Shown here piece by piece: positions 46,284-57,397 of a DNA stretch of 64,000 nt (positions are counted from its first letter, which is position 1; each line of letters begins with the position of its first letter). This DNA comes from Anastatus disparis (lineage: Eukaryota > Arthropoda > Insecta > Hymenoptera > Eupelmidae), in assembly GCA_017163975.1 (NCBI GenBank), contig JAFFSR010000317.1:1358001-1422000 (forward strand). Direction: 5' to 3'. The position numbers and the translations under genes were made by a program. The notes beneath the pieces are model-generated. The model did no database searches. It saw only the letters and a program-made list of their open reading frames with translations, and was not told where the DNA came from.

Positions 46284-46330
46284 TAGGGGTTTTCCCCTGC
46301 TCGCTCCTCGCCAACCCCCCGAATACACAC
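46283..46330 (-). mobile_element. Helitron 3' terminus, minus orientation
   Basis: Read on the minus strand, GGGGGGTTGGCGAGGAGCGA, then GCAGGGG and AAAACCCCTAG, followed by T. A GC-rich hairpin just before a terminal CTAG inserted 5' of T is the Helitron 3' signature. The rest of this element to the right is not recognisable. Confidence 0.75.
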
Positions 46331-47688
46331 ATTCCAAAGTAAATAGGAGAGTAGGACATAATGAGTTCAAATTTCATATTTGTGAATGTGAAAAAAGTTC
46401 AATAGAAAACATCGATACATAAAAATATAAGATATGAAGTTATAGAATTAGAATTAATAGAAAAAAGATGGTTTAACGCGATATTCAAAAGTTTACAATG
46501 AATAAAACTTATATATTTTTGAAATAAATTAAAAATAGAATATAAAATAGAATATTAAAAATAAAAATGAAATTGAACTTGATATTGTTCGAAATTCGTA
46601 TATATGGAATTCACGGATCATCGTAATAGCATAAACGCACGATCGAGCTTTTTAAATTCGGCTCTGGGCGTCTCAGATCCTGAGTCGAGATTTTTGATTT
46701 CCGTAGTATTCTTGAATACGTGACTTCTATAATAGCGATTAAATAAGTACAGGTATTAGAGCAAGTTGTTTGGAATAAGTGTACAAAAATTCATGATATT
46801 TATGATTATAGTAATTTTATTTTATAATTATTCATTCTTTTTAATTTTAGTAAACTAAACTTCTAAATAATATAATTCTTTTTAAATAAATAAAAGTTTT
46901 ATTTTACTGCTATTATCATTAATTAAATAAATTCATTTTTTTAGATATATTAGTGATTTTTATATTTTTTTTCTTAAACATATGATGTAAATGATATATC
47001 TAAGTTATAAATTTTTTATTTGAAGTACATAAAGTGTTATTATAAAATTTATATTTACACTTTTTAAGTTTCAATTATATTACATGATGTACTTCTATAT
47101 AAATTAAATGAAATAAATATTTTAATTTTTTTCGATTATACACTGTTAGGAAAAACATGAATAATTTTACGTTATTTTTTGTACGATTCCATAAAAATTA
47201 TAAATTTTACCATAATTTAATTATACAATTGCATGAAATTTAAAAGAAAAATTTCAGTGATTCACTCGAAACAAAATTCTATTATTTTTAACAGTTTAAA
47301 TTTCGTTCATAAACAGCAATAAACATGCAGACGCTTGAAGCGTCGCCACTCTACTCTCGGGGTAATCAAATACTATAAACTGCGTATAGCAGGATCTTAT
47401 ATCTCGACGTCTGAGACGTCCAACACGAAATTAATTTTTGCTCAGCTTCGTATTAAGAGTTTTCAAGCTTCTCTAGAATTATCATCATTCGATATACGAT
47501 AGAATTAAGTAGATTTTAGAATATATGATTAACGATTATCTTCGTTTTGCAAATTTTCGCGAAATTTTTTATCAAAATGTTATATATAACTTTATCGCAA
47601 AAATTTATGAAACTTTACTAAAAATTTATACACAAGACACGTTAAAGTTTTTATAATATTGTCTAAAAATTGTATAGTAAGCTATTAA
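46331..47688. other. AT-rich region with a possible TIR element (46659-47421)
   Basis: GGGCGTCTCAGATCCTGAGT near 46664 and its approximate inverse (GACGTCTGAGACGTCC near 47410) could be the ends of a ~0.76-kb element. Both are followed inward by TCGAGAT. The match is short and no target duplication is clear. No coding is seen. Confidence 0.35.
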
Positions 47689-48062
47689 GAGGATGTAAAA
47701 TGGACACTACACCTGTACTCATAAATATTTACTATCTTTACATTTCATAGCAAAATTTTCAATAAAAAAATGCATTAAGTTGTAGTATGTACCACCAAGA
47801 TTATTCAGTTAAATTTTTAAATGAATTCATTCATTAGTTATTGAGAATTTTGGGTTCCAAAATTATTAATTAAAATTTTTCAATTTTGTACAGGAATCCA
47901 AATATCTTAAAAGCTAATGAATGAATTTATTTGAAAACTTATCAAAATAATCATCATGGTACATACTACAAGCTAATGCATTTCTTTTCTGGAAATTCAG
48001 CAATAAAATAGAAAGGAAGCTAATATCTATAAGTACAGGTGTAGTGTCCGTTTTACATCTCC
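47689..48062. mobile_element. TTAA-flanked MITE with GAGGATGTAAAA ends
   Basis: TTAA at 47685-47688 and 48063-48066. The arms GAGGATGTAAAATGGACACT and ...AGTGTCCGTTTTACATCTCC are inverted repeats continuing through ACACCTGTACT. The core is a weaker palindrome (AATGCATTAAGTTGTAGTAT with its complement). 374 bp, non-coding. Confidence 0.92.
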
Positions 48063-48089
48063 TTAATAAAATCTTGTGAAAATTTTTCA

Positions 48090-48283
48090 TTATCCCATAT
48101 GAAAATAATTTTTGTGAGAAATTGTTAATAACTGTTAATAATTGTAATAAACTACCGCAATTGAGACATTAATAAAATTAATATTAATAATAAAATTATT
48201 GTTATTAACAGTTATTCATATTTCATCACATTTTTACACAATTATTAATAGTTTTTCACAGAAATTATTTTCATATGGGATAA
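48090..48283. mobile_element. Small hairpin element
   Basis: TTATCCCATATGAAAATAAT at the left pairs with ATTATTTTCATATGGGATAA at the right. The arms extend through TAATAACTGTTAATAATTG. No clear duplication. Confidence 0.72.
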
Positions 48284-48686
48284 TCTTACAAAAACTTTTT
48301 ATAATAATCTTGTATTTTTCATTAAAACATTATCATAGTATTACACGTATTAACTTTGCTGTAAAATTAATAGAACTTTAATGAAAGGCTTGTATAATAC
48401 ATGAAGATTACGATACATTATAAATATTTTTTAACAAAAATATTGTTGAAAAATATTTTGTGTTATGAAATAAATTATTATTAATTTTATTAATTTATTT
48501 CTATGTATTTCTTTTATATTTTTTCAAATAGAATGCAATCTATCTTCTGAATTTACACAAAAAGCAGTTTAAAACAAAATTATACATATTTTCTAAAAGA
48601 AGAATAAGAAACATTTTTAAGAAGGAAAAACAATAGGTATGTGATTAAATAAAAGCATATATATTTATTTTTCATATATTTTAAAT

Positions 48687-49202
48687 ATGATGTCAAATAG
48701 TATAAAAATAGAAACTATTGGTGATGGAAATTTTTTATTTCGTTGTTTTTCTTTTTTTTTATATAATAATCAAAATTATCATAATGTAACAAGAAAAATT
48801 GTCGTAAATAATATTATTGATAGTTGGAATCGCTATGAATCTTTTATTATAGGAAGAATATATAATGAAATTGAAATTAAAAACATGGATTGTTATAAAC
48901 AATTAATGTCAAAATGTGAAGAATATGGAACAGATACTGAAATATATAGTTTCTGTGAAATTTATAATGTATTTATTACAGTTTGTTTTAATAATTGTAA
49001 TATTATTCATGATTTTGGTAACAATGAAAGTATATGGAAATTAAAACTATTATTTAGTAGAAATTATGATGATGGTCATTACGATATAATTGATGTATAT
49101 AATACTAATTTTAAATTAAAACAAAATAAAATAAAAAATGTAAACAATTATAAAAACGTAAATTTTTATGTAACAAAGAAATTAGTTCATGTAAAAAAAT
49201 AA
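48687..49202 (+). CDS. OTU-like protein of a Helitron, catalytic Cys missing
   Basis: The 171-aa frame starts MMSNSIKIETIGDGNFLFR, matching the OTU protease box DGNCLFR except that the nucleophile Cys is Phe. Downstream are YGTDTEIYSFCEIYNVFI, the usual middle OTU segment, and DDGHYDIIDV with the expected His. Many Helitrons encode an OTU domain next to Rep/helicase, and here a Rep frame follows in the same direction. Without the Cys, deubiquitinase activity is not expected. The frame is otherwise open, so this may be decay or a non-catalytic version. Confidence 0.72.
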   Translation: MMSNSIKIETIGDGNFLFRCFSFFLYNNQNYHNVTRKIVVNNIIDSWNRYESFIIGRIYNEIEIKNMDCYKQLMSKCEEYGTDTEIYSFCEIYNVFITVCFNNCNIIHDFGNNESIWKLKLLFSRNYDDGHYDIIDVYNTNFKLKQNKIKNVNNYKNVNFYVTKKLVHVKK

Positions 49203-49379
49203 AAATTACAAATCATGAAAATAGTAATGTAACTATAGAAAATAATACTAATAAAAAATTATAAACAATAAAAATATATTAAAAAAAAAAATTAAGAAAA
49301 AAATCTTATAAGTAAGAAGATCAAAATAATTAAATCGACAGATAATATAGGAATAATAACTAAAAAAAATGATTATATA

Positions 49380-49791
49380 TCTGATTTTGGTGAAATTGAT
49401 TTTAAATGTTCCTACTGTTCTGCAGTATTTTGGAAAGAAAAAAAAAATTTACTTGTTGTCGCAAAGGAAAAATTAAATTATCACCTTTGAGTTTATATAA
49501 TAATTAATTAAAAGAATTAATCTTATATAATAATGTTTTTAGACATTTAATTAGGTATTATAATAACCTATTTTGTTTTGCTACTTTTAGTGCTAATATA
49601 ATTTATGAAAAATGAAAAACAATTTATAATTTAAAACTTCAAGGTCAAGTACATCATTATGTTCCTAAAACTTTAATACCAAATAATAATCAAGAACCTT
49701 GCTGTGGTCAATTTTATAATCATGATGATAATACTGCGATTGAAAAAAAATTAAAAACTAATAAAAATTTAATAAAAGATCATTTGGATTT
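49380..49791 (+). pseudogene. N-terminal zinc-finger region of the Helitron Rep, degenerate
   Basis: Around 49405-49480 a frame reads FKCSYCSAVFWKEKKN and then a CC-type pair, resembling the Cys-rich region before Helitron Rep domains. Near 49560-49690 FCFATFSANIIYEK and LKLQGQVHHYVP match the conserved FASxGAN...GQxxH stretch. Stops (for example TGA near 49613) and frameshifts break it up. It leads into the Rep frame at 49792. Confidence 0.62.
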
Positions 49792-51651
49792 ATGACCAAA
49801 AGTATTAATAGTAATCCTTATGCTAAATATTATAAACATTTACATCAATTAACAAACTTAGAGAATTTACCAAATTATAAATTATATTTTATCAGAAAAA
49901 ATGATAAACACAAGCATCGTTATAATAAACCTCTAACGTCTGAATGTGGGGCTATAATAGTATCACAATCTGCAATTTCAGAAGATTATGATTTATGTAT
50001 TTATCCTAAAAATACAATAGAAAATGAACCAAAACATGTTTATTCAAGTAAATTATCTCAACACGTAGATCCGTTAGTTTTTCCAATTCTTTTTCCATCT
50101 GGGGACTTAGGTTGGAGTATTGGTCATACTCAAAGTCCTAAATCTTTAGAAAATTTAACGATGTTACAACATTATTCATATAGATTGGCTTATAGGCCAG
50201 ATTCTATTAATTTTAATCCTTTACTATATTGTGGACGATTAACGCAACAATATTTTCTACATGTTGCAATTCAAATTGAAAATAATAGAATAAATTTTCT
50301 AAGAAATAATCAAAGACAATTAAGAATTGAATGTTATCAAGGCTTATTAGACCATGTATTAAATAGCGCTTGTAATATACATGTTGCAATTCAAATTAAA
50401 AATAATAGAATGAATTTTCTAAGAAATAATCAAAGACAATTCAGAATTGAATGTTATCAAGGCTTATTAGACCATGTATTAAATAGCGCTTGTAATATAT
50501 CAAATAATTTTGAGAAAAAAGAAAAAATAGGTTATCCATTTATATTGCCATCAACTTATATAGGAAGTCCTAGATATATGCAACAACATTATCAAGATGC
50601 AATGGCCATTTATAGAGAGGTTGGTAGACCTGATATTTTTATTACTATGACTTGTAATCCAAGGTGGAAAGAATTAAAAAAAGTTTTAAAAAAATTTCCA
50701 GCAGGTACTACTCCTAATGATATCCCTAATATAACAGTTAGATTATTTTATACTAAATTCAATAAATTACTTGATGATATCGTTAATAAAAATATTTTTG
50801 GTAAAGTTATTGCTTATGTATACACAATTGAATTTCAAAAAAGAGGTTTACCACATGCTCATATTCTTATAACGTTACACTCTGATGATAAATTAATAAC
50901 TCAAGAAAAAATAGATAAATATGTTTCAGCTGAAATTCCAAAAAGTGATGACAAGGAATTACAAAAATTAGTAATCAAACACATGTTGCATGGACCACAT
51001 AACAATAACTCACCATGTTACGATAAAAATAAAAATACTTGTACAAAAAAATATTCAAAAAATTTTGTTAATAATACTATTATTCAAAAAAATGGATTTC
51101 CGGAATATAAACAAATAAATAATTCACACGAAAATCATTATTATAAAATTAAAAATAATAAACAAATTATTCCTGTAGATAATTCAATGGTTGTACCTTA
51201 CAATAGTTATTTACTCAAAAAATATAAGTGTCATATAAATTTTGAAATATGTGCCACTATACACAGTATAAAATATTTTTATAATTATATTCATAAAGGT
51301 GGAGATAAAGCTTTTTGTAAAATGAAAAAAAATGATGATAAAGACGAAAAAGACACTTATGATGAAATTACACAATTTATAGATGGAAGATATATGAGTC
51401 CTATGGAAGCAGCTTGGAGATTATCTGAATTTCCGATATGTGGAAGAAGTCATACAGTTGTTAGATTAGCTGTTCATACAGAAAATCAGCAAAAAATTAT
51501 ATTCGAAGAAAATGAAGAATCAAAAGCTTTAGACAAATGGAAAACAACATTAACTGCATGGTTTAATCTTAATATTAAAGATGAGTTTGCAAAACAAATA
51601 AAATACAGTAATATACCTAAATATTACGTATTCAATAACAATAAATGTTGA
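49792..51651 (+). CDS. Helitron Rep (HUH endonuclease) domain, with internal 120-bp duplication
   Basis: A 619-codon frame without a stop. It contains the Helitron_like_N hallmarks: HVDPLVFPILFPSGDLGW, PDIFITMTCNPRW, the HUH motif in EFQKRGLPHAHILITL, and the Tyr region FYNYIHKGGDKAFCKM. Codons from 50261 to 50500 hold two copies of a 40-residue block starting HVAIQI and ending SACNI. These are tandem 120-bp repeats with few differences, and normal Rep proteins have one. The helicase that should follow in the same frame is cut off by TGA at 51649. The apparent start at 49792 is an internal Met in a larger ancestral ORF. Confidence 0.88.
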   Translation: MTKSINSNPYAKYYKHLHQLTNLENLPNYKLYFIRKNDKHKHRYNKPLTSECGAIIVSQSAISEDYDLCIYPKNTIENEPKHVYSSKLSQHVDPLVFPILFPSGDLGWSIGHTQSPKSLENLTMLQHYSYRLAYRPDSINFNPLLYCGRLTQQYFLHVAIQIENNRINFLRNNQRQLRIECYQGLLDHVLNSACNIHVAIQIKNNRMNFLRNNQRQFRIECYQGLLDHVLNSACNISNNFEKKEKIGYPFILPSTYIGSPRYMQQHYQDAMAIYREVGRPDIFITMTCNPRWKELKKVLKKFPAGTTPNDIPNITVRLFYTKFNKLLDDIVNKNIFGKVIAYVYTIEFQKRGLPHAHILITLHSDDKLITQEKIDKYVSAEIPKSDDKELQKLVIKHMLHGPHNNNSPCYDKNKNTCTKKYSKNFVNNTIIQKNGFPEYKQINNSHENHYYKIKNNKQIIPVDNSMVVPYNSYLLKKYKCHINFEICATIHSIKYFYNYIHKGGDKAFCKMKKNDDKDEKDTYDEITQFIDGRYMSPMEAAWRLSEFPICGRSHTVVRLAVHTENQQKIIFEENEESKALDKWKTTLTAWFNLNIKDEFAKQIKYSNIPKYYVFNNNKC

Positions 51652-53497
51652 ATCAAACGTACTCGTGATAAAAAACATAAAGCTATTGGAAGATTAAATA
51701 TTGTGTCTCCTAAAAATACTCAAAGATTCCATTTAATATTAATTTTAAATCGTCTTAAAGGCGTAACTTCATTTACAGAATTAAGAACTTTCGAAAACAT
51801 AACGTATAATACTTTGAAAGAAACAGCACTTGCAATGGGGCTAATAGAAAGTTCTTCGCAAATATTTGATATATTTTCTGAAGCTTGTACCATTATGCTA
51901 CCGAGTCAGTTGCGTCAATATTTTGCATGGTTACTTTTATCAGAAAATATTCAAGGTAATGAAATATGGAATAAATTTAAAGAATATTTTAGTGAAGATT
52001 TTGAAGATGATAAAGAAAATGAAGCATTAAATGAAATTAATATAATTTTATTGACAGAAGAAATGTCTTGTAAAAATTTTAGTTTGCCAGAACCAATAGA
52101 AAAAATTATCCATGAAAATCAGGAAGAAAATTCAAAAATTATTGAATATAATAAACATATGTTTAACGAAATGTATTTATTATTAAATCAAGATCAAAAA
52201 TTTATTTTTAACGACATAATAAAATATTCCTCTAAATTATATTTTATTGATGGACCAGGTAGTACTGGAAAAACATTTTTGTATAAAACATTAATTTATT
52301 ATTTTTATACAAATGTAAAAAAGTATTATCAATGGCATGGACTGGAATTGCATAAATTTTATTGCCTGAAGGAATGACAAGTCACAGAACTTTTAGGTTA
52401 CCTTTAGATTTAGATAATGTAGAAATCACATTCTTTAAATTAGAAAGTGACAAAAAAAATTACGAGATGCAGATATTATTATATGGGACGAAGCTTCAAT
52501 GATACCAAAAAAGCTTTGGAAATTGTCAATAAAACTTTACAAGATTTATGTGGTAATGATTTACCATTTGGTGATAAATTAATAATTTTAGGAGGTAATT
52601 TTCGCCAAATACTTTCTGTTATAAAAAATAGTTTTAAAGATATAATAGTATAAAATAGTTTAAAATATTCTCTTTTATGGCCGTTATTTGAAATTAAAAA
52701 ATTAAATAAAAACATCCGCTGCAATAATAAATCATTTAATTCTTTATTATTACAAATAGGTGAAGGTCAAATTGAATCATTTCAAATTCCTGATGAATGG
52801 AAAACTAATGATATTTGTTTAAAAATATATAAAAACATTAATAATAATGACAACATAAATCGAGTAATATGAGCAGCTCATAACGATGACATAAATAATT
52901 TAAATAAAAGAATATTAAAATTACTTAACAGCGAATCGACAACTTATTATAGCATAGATTATGCTACTCGTAAAGGAGTCGATCAAAGTGATGATAATAT
53001 CGAATCGAATTATCCAATAGAAACTCTTAATAAAATAAAAGAAGGTTTACCACTTATTGGAATTAAAAGTTAATGCTATAGTTATATTAATAAGAAATTT
53101 AAGTATTACCGAAGGTTTATGTAATGGAACAAGATTAAAAATTATAAAATTATATAAATATAATCTTGAAGCTGAAATCATTACTGGAGAAAAAATTGGA
53201 AATAAAGTTTTTATTCCAAGAATAACATTAAATACTGGTGAATCATCGTCTTTACCCTTTATACTTTATAGAAAGCAATTTTCTGTAACATTAGCTTTTG
53301 CTATGACTATTAACAAATCTCAAGGTCAAAGTTTTGATGAGATTGGATTATTTATTAAAAGACCTTTATTTTTGCATGGACAGCTTTACGTTGCACTGTC
53401 AAGATGTAAAAATCCTAACAAAATATACATACAAAATGAATCTGAAAATAAATATGAAATATTAAATATTGTTTGGAAAGAAATTTTTAATTGTTAA
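51652..53497 (+). pseudogene. Helitron Pif1-like helicase domain, in pieces
   Basis: 51703-52377 holds the Rep-helicase linker and Walker A (FIDGPGSTGKTFLYKTLIYY). A frameshift follows near 52340. 52447-52653 has Walker B (ADIIIWDEASMIPKK in a shifted frame) and KLIILGGNFRQIL. 52654-53056 continues with stops (RCNNKSFNSLLLQIGEGQIE-like, then DYATRKGVDQSDDN). 53057-53497 has the C-terminal motifs AFAMTINKSQGQSFDEIGLF and LYVALSRCKNPNKIYI. All helicase motifs are thus present but not in one frame. Confidence 0.88.
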
Positions 53498-53562
53498 TTA
53501 AATTTAAAAATATTGTAAAAATAAATACAGTTTATAAGAAAATAAACATAAAATGAATTATT

Positions 53563-53841
53563 ATTTAATTAATAGAAGATGAAGAAAATTATTATCGATA
53601 TGTAAAAGAACAAAAATTATCTGAGTGGTCTGAAATAATACAAAAATTTGATATAAAATATTATATACATTATTATAAAGAATGGAAAGATGTTCCTAAA
53701 TGTTTTCAATTTCAGGTTCAAGAAATTTTTCAATATTTAATAAATAATGTCGATTTCGACATAGAAGGTATTAAAAATGATGAAAATTATTATGAAAATT
53801 TATTAATAATAAGTAATATAATCTATGAATTATATTTTTAA
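53563..53841 (+). pseudogene. Unrecognised coding remnant after the helicase
   Basis: An open stretch of about 85-90 codons without an ATG, preceded by TTAATTAATAG. It begins with the acidic-aromatic pattern EDEENYYRYVKEQKL and includes WSEIIQKFDIKYYIHYYKEW, ending at TAA near 53841. Codon pattern and AT bias match the Helitron genes. It may be an extra exon or C-terminal protein of the same element. Confidence 0.4.
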
Positions 53842-53989
53842 AATAATAATTATTTATATACACCTTTAAAATGTTTCAAAAATTAAAAATCAAAATATTT
53901 ACATGTAATAACAATAGTAATTTTTCATATTTTGTTAATGACAATATATTTTATTTTTATGAATTTATAAATTTTTTTTCAGCGATAGT

Positions 53990-55880
53990 TTAAAAGTAGT
54001 TTATAAAATTAATTTTAGCAAAAATAAAAAAAAAAATACTAAAATTTTTAAAATAATATAAATCTGTATGCTTTTTTCAACGACAATAAAAATAAATTTG
54101 TAAACTATTTTAAAAATAGTAAAAACAGATATACATATTTTTTAACGACACTAAACAATAAATTTGTACGCTTTTTTCAGCGACAATAAAATATAAATTT
54201 ATAAGTTTTTTTTAGCAATTATGAAGAATAAATATGTAACCTTTTTTTATCGACAGTAAAAATGATTTTGTAAGCTTCTTTTAGCGACAACAAATAATAA
54301 ATTTGTACCCTTTTATAATCTTTTTTAGCGACGACAAACAATAAATTTGTATGCTTTTTTTTGCGACAATAAAAATACATTTGTAAGCTTCTTTTAACGA
54401 CAACTAATAAATTTGTATGCTTATATTAAATTTTTTTAGTGACTACAAACAATAGATCTGTACGCTTCCACAACAAAAATAAATAAATTTATAATCTTTT
54501 TTAGCGACAGTAAACAATAAATTTTTACGCTTTTTTCAACAACAATAAGATATAAATTTATAAGTTTCTTTTAGTGATTATAAAAAATAAATTTGTGAGC
54601 TTTTTTTTACGACAGTAAACAATAAATTTATATGTTTGTATAAAGTTTTTTAGCGACAGCAAACAATCGCTTCAGCGACAATAATAAATTTGTAAGTTTT
54701 TTAGCGACAATAAAGATGAATTTGTAAGCTTTTTTTAGCAACAACAAACAATAAATTTGTATGCTTATATGAAATTTTTTTGGTGACAACAAACCATAAA
54801 TCTGTACGCTTCAGCGACAATAATAAATGAATTTGTAATCTTTTTTAGCGACAATAGACAATAAATTCATACGCTTTTTTCAACAACAATGAGATATAAA
54901 TTTGTTAGTTTCTTTTAGCGATTATGAAAAATAAATTTGTAAGCTTCTTTTAGCGACAACAAACAATAAATTTGTATGCTTATATGAGGTTTTTTTAGTA
55001 ACAACAAACAATAGATCTGTACGCTTCAACGACAATAATAAATGAATTTGTGATCTCTTTTAACGACAGTAAACAATAAATTTGTACGCTTTTTTCAACG
55101 ACAATGAGATATAAATTTATAAGTTTCTTTTAGTGATTATAAAAAATAAATTTGTGAGCTTTTTTTTACGACAGTAAACAATAAATTTATATGTTTGTAT
55201 AAAGTTTTTTTAGCGACAGCAAACAATCGCTTCAGCGCCAATAATAAATTTGTAAGCTTTTTTAGCGACAATAAAGATGAATTTGTAAGCTTTTTTTAGC
55301 GACAACAAACAATAAATTTGTATGCTTATATGAAATTTTTTTGGTGACAACAAACAATAAATCTGTACGCTTCAGCGACAATAATAAATGAATTTGTAAT
55401 CTTTTTTAGCGACAATAAACAATAAATTCATACGCTTTTTTTAACAACAATGAGATATAAATTTGTAAGTTTCTTTTAGCGATTATGACAAATAAATTTG
55501 TAAGTTTTTTTAGCGACATTAAACAATAAATTTATATGCTTGTTTGAAATTTTTTAGCGACATCAAACAATCGCTTCAGCAACAATAATAAATGAATTTG
55601 TAATCATTTTTAACGACAGTAAACAATAAATTTGTACGCTTTTTTCAACGACAATGAGATATAAATTTATAAGTTTCTTTTAATTTTTATAAAAATAAAT
55701 TTGTAAGTTTTTTTAGCGACAATGAACAATAAATTGATATACTTGTATAAAATTTATTTAGCGACAGCAAATTATCGCTTCAGCGACAATAATAAATTTG
55801 TAAGTTTTTTCAGCGACAATAAAGATGAATTTGTAGTTTCTTTTAGCGACAATGAAGATGAATTTGTAGCTTCTTTTAGT
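53990..55880. repeat. AGCGACAATAAA...AATTTGTA minisatellite with ~559-bp higher order
   Basis: About 1.9 kb of ~35-55-bp units built on TTTTTTAGCGACAATAAACA and ATAAATTTGTAAGCTT. Larger blocks recur: TATGTTTGTATAAAGTTTTT begins at 54631 and again at 55190 (559 bp apart), with the same order of unit variants around each. A short open frame at 55722-55961 reads repeated FSDN(K/E)DEFV and is a product of the repeat. Confidence 0.9.
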
Positions 55881-56440
55881 GATAACAAACAATGCTTTTA
55901 TAAGCTTTTAATGCAGCCATATATTTTCATGCTGGTCTCAAGCCCAAAAATCTTTTATTAAGACAAATATGTAAATATCTTATTTCTAATTTAAAAAACA
56001 TGTTTTATTTAAATACAATTGTTAATAAAGTACCTATGGATATTAAGCTAAATTCATTTTGTAATTCATAGTTTACTATTGTAATTAATAAATTTTTCCA
56101 ATAATAAAAATAAAGATACAATATATAGAAATAAAAATATCAAAATAAAAATAAAAATATTATATATTTATCTGAATAAAGAAAATGCAGAGAGGAAGCT
56201 TTGTATTATCAATTAATTATGTTTGCAATTATATTAATAAAATATTATTAATAATAATTTTTTTTTTTCATTTTTGAAATTCAATATTAGAATACGAAAA
56301 AACTTTATAATATTAAATAATTACAGTTACAATCATAATAATAAAATATTACTAATTATAATAATATTAAATTACTTATAATTGTTATTATAATAATAAG
56401 AATATTTTTTTATTACTAATTACTTAATCATAATATCATA
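55881..56440. other. AT-rich spacer
   Basis: Low-complexity AT-rich DNA, no gene or repeat boundary recognised. Confidence 0.5.
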
Positions 56441-56442
56441 GT

Positions 56443-56940
56443 GGGGAGAAGGGCATAATGAGGGGGGGCTATAAAAAGTGAGGAAGAGGGGGAGCAAATT
56501 GAGGGGGGGCTGAGGAGGGGCTACAAAAATTAAGAAGGGTGAGGGAGGCCTAAGTTACGTTAATTTTGGAATAGCCATTTATAGGAGAAATTACAACGTA
56601 ATTTGAGGGGGGCTATGCCGACAGACATTTGAGGGGGGGCTGATAGGGGGCTACATGAGTTGAGGGGGGCGAGGGGAGGCTGAGGGGGGGCCTAAGTTAC
56701 GCTAATTTCGGAATAGCCATTTGTAAGAGGAATCACAACGTAATTTGAGGGGGGGCAAATTGAGGGGAGGCTGAGGGGGGCTACAAAAATTGAGGGGGGC
56801 GAGGGAGGGGCTAAGGGGGGGCCTAAGTTACGTTAATTTTGGAATAGTCATTTATAAGAGGAATTACAACGTAATTTGAGGGTGGGCTATGCCGACAGAT
56901 ATTTGGGGGGGGGCTGAGGGGGGGTTGGTTGAATCTTGTC
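56443..56940 (+). repeat. G-run tandem repeat block
   Basis: Three to four units of ~130-145 bp, each with several runs of 5-9 G (GAGGGGGGGCTGA, TTGAGGGGGGCGAGGG) and the link CCTAAGTTACGTTAATTTTG followed by GGAATAGCCATTTATA and ACAACGTAATTTGAGG. It ends TCTTACGACTATATA at a TA run. It is highly G-rich on the plus strand in an otherwise AT-rich area. Confidence 0.9.
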
Positions 56941-56959
56941 TTACGACTATATATATATA

Positions 56960-57002
56960 CTAGGGGAAGTACCCCCCTGCTCGCTCCGCTCGCCAACCCC
57001 CT
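56960..57002 (-). terminator. Helitron terminal hairpin and CTAG end
   Basis: GC-rich stem-loop of GCGAGCGGAGCGAGC type followed by CCCCTAG, the Helitron transposition terminator. Insertion was into a TA microsatellite (A/T target). Confidence 0.75.
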
Positions 57003-57397
57003 ATTTGTTATTTAAGTTACATTATCTTTATTTTTTTATTTTTATCAACTGTAAAAAAAATAATTATTAAAATATATTAAGTTATACTCAAAAATATATT
57101 TAAATATTTATTACAAACCCATTTTTGTTTTCCTTATTTTTATGATGTTATATAATAAAAGTTTTTATTGTTTATATAGAACCAATTTTCATAAATACTA
57201 ATATCTTATAAATGTCCATAGCATTGATAAATTTTTGTTTTTTTACCTTAATTATTAAATTTATAAAATTTGCATTATAAATATATTTCTATATTTCCCA
57301 CACCTCCTAGTATTTTTAAATACCGAGGTATATATGTAGGCGCGTTTTTTTTTAGTGGTTTCCCCAAGAGGCCTATTACCACTCACATTTTTAAAAA

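Noticed and set aside
55722..55961. Frame with repeated FSDN-DEFV motifs
   Set aside because: A translation of the minisatellite; the repeat units include many that are not multiples of three.
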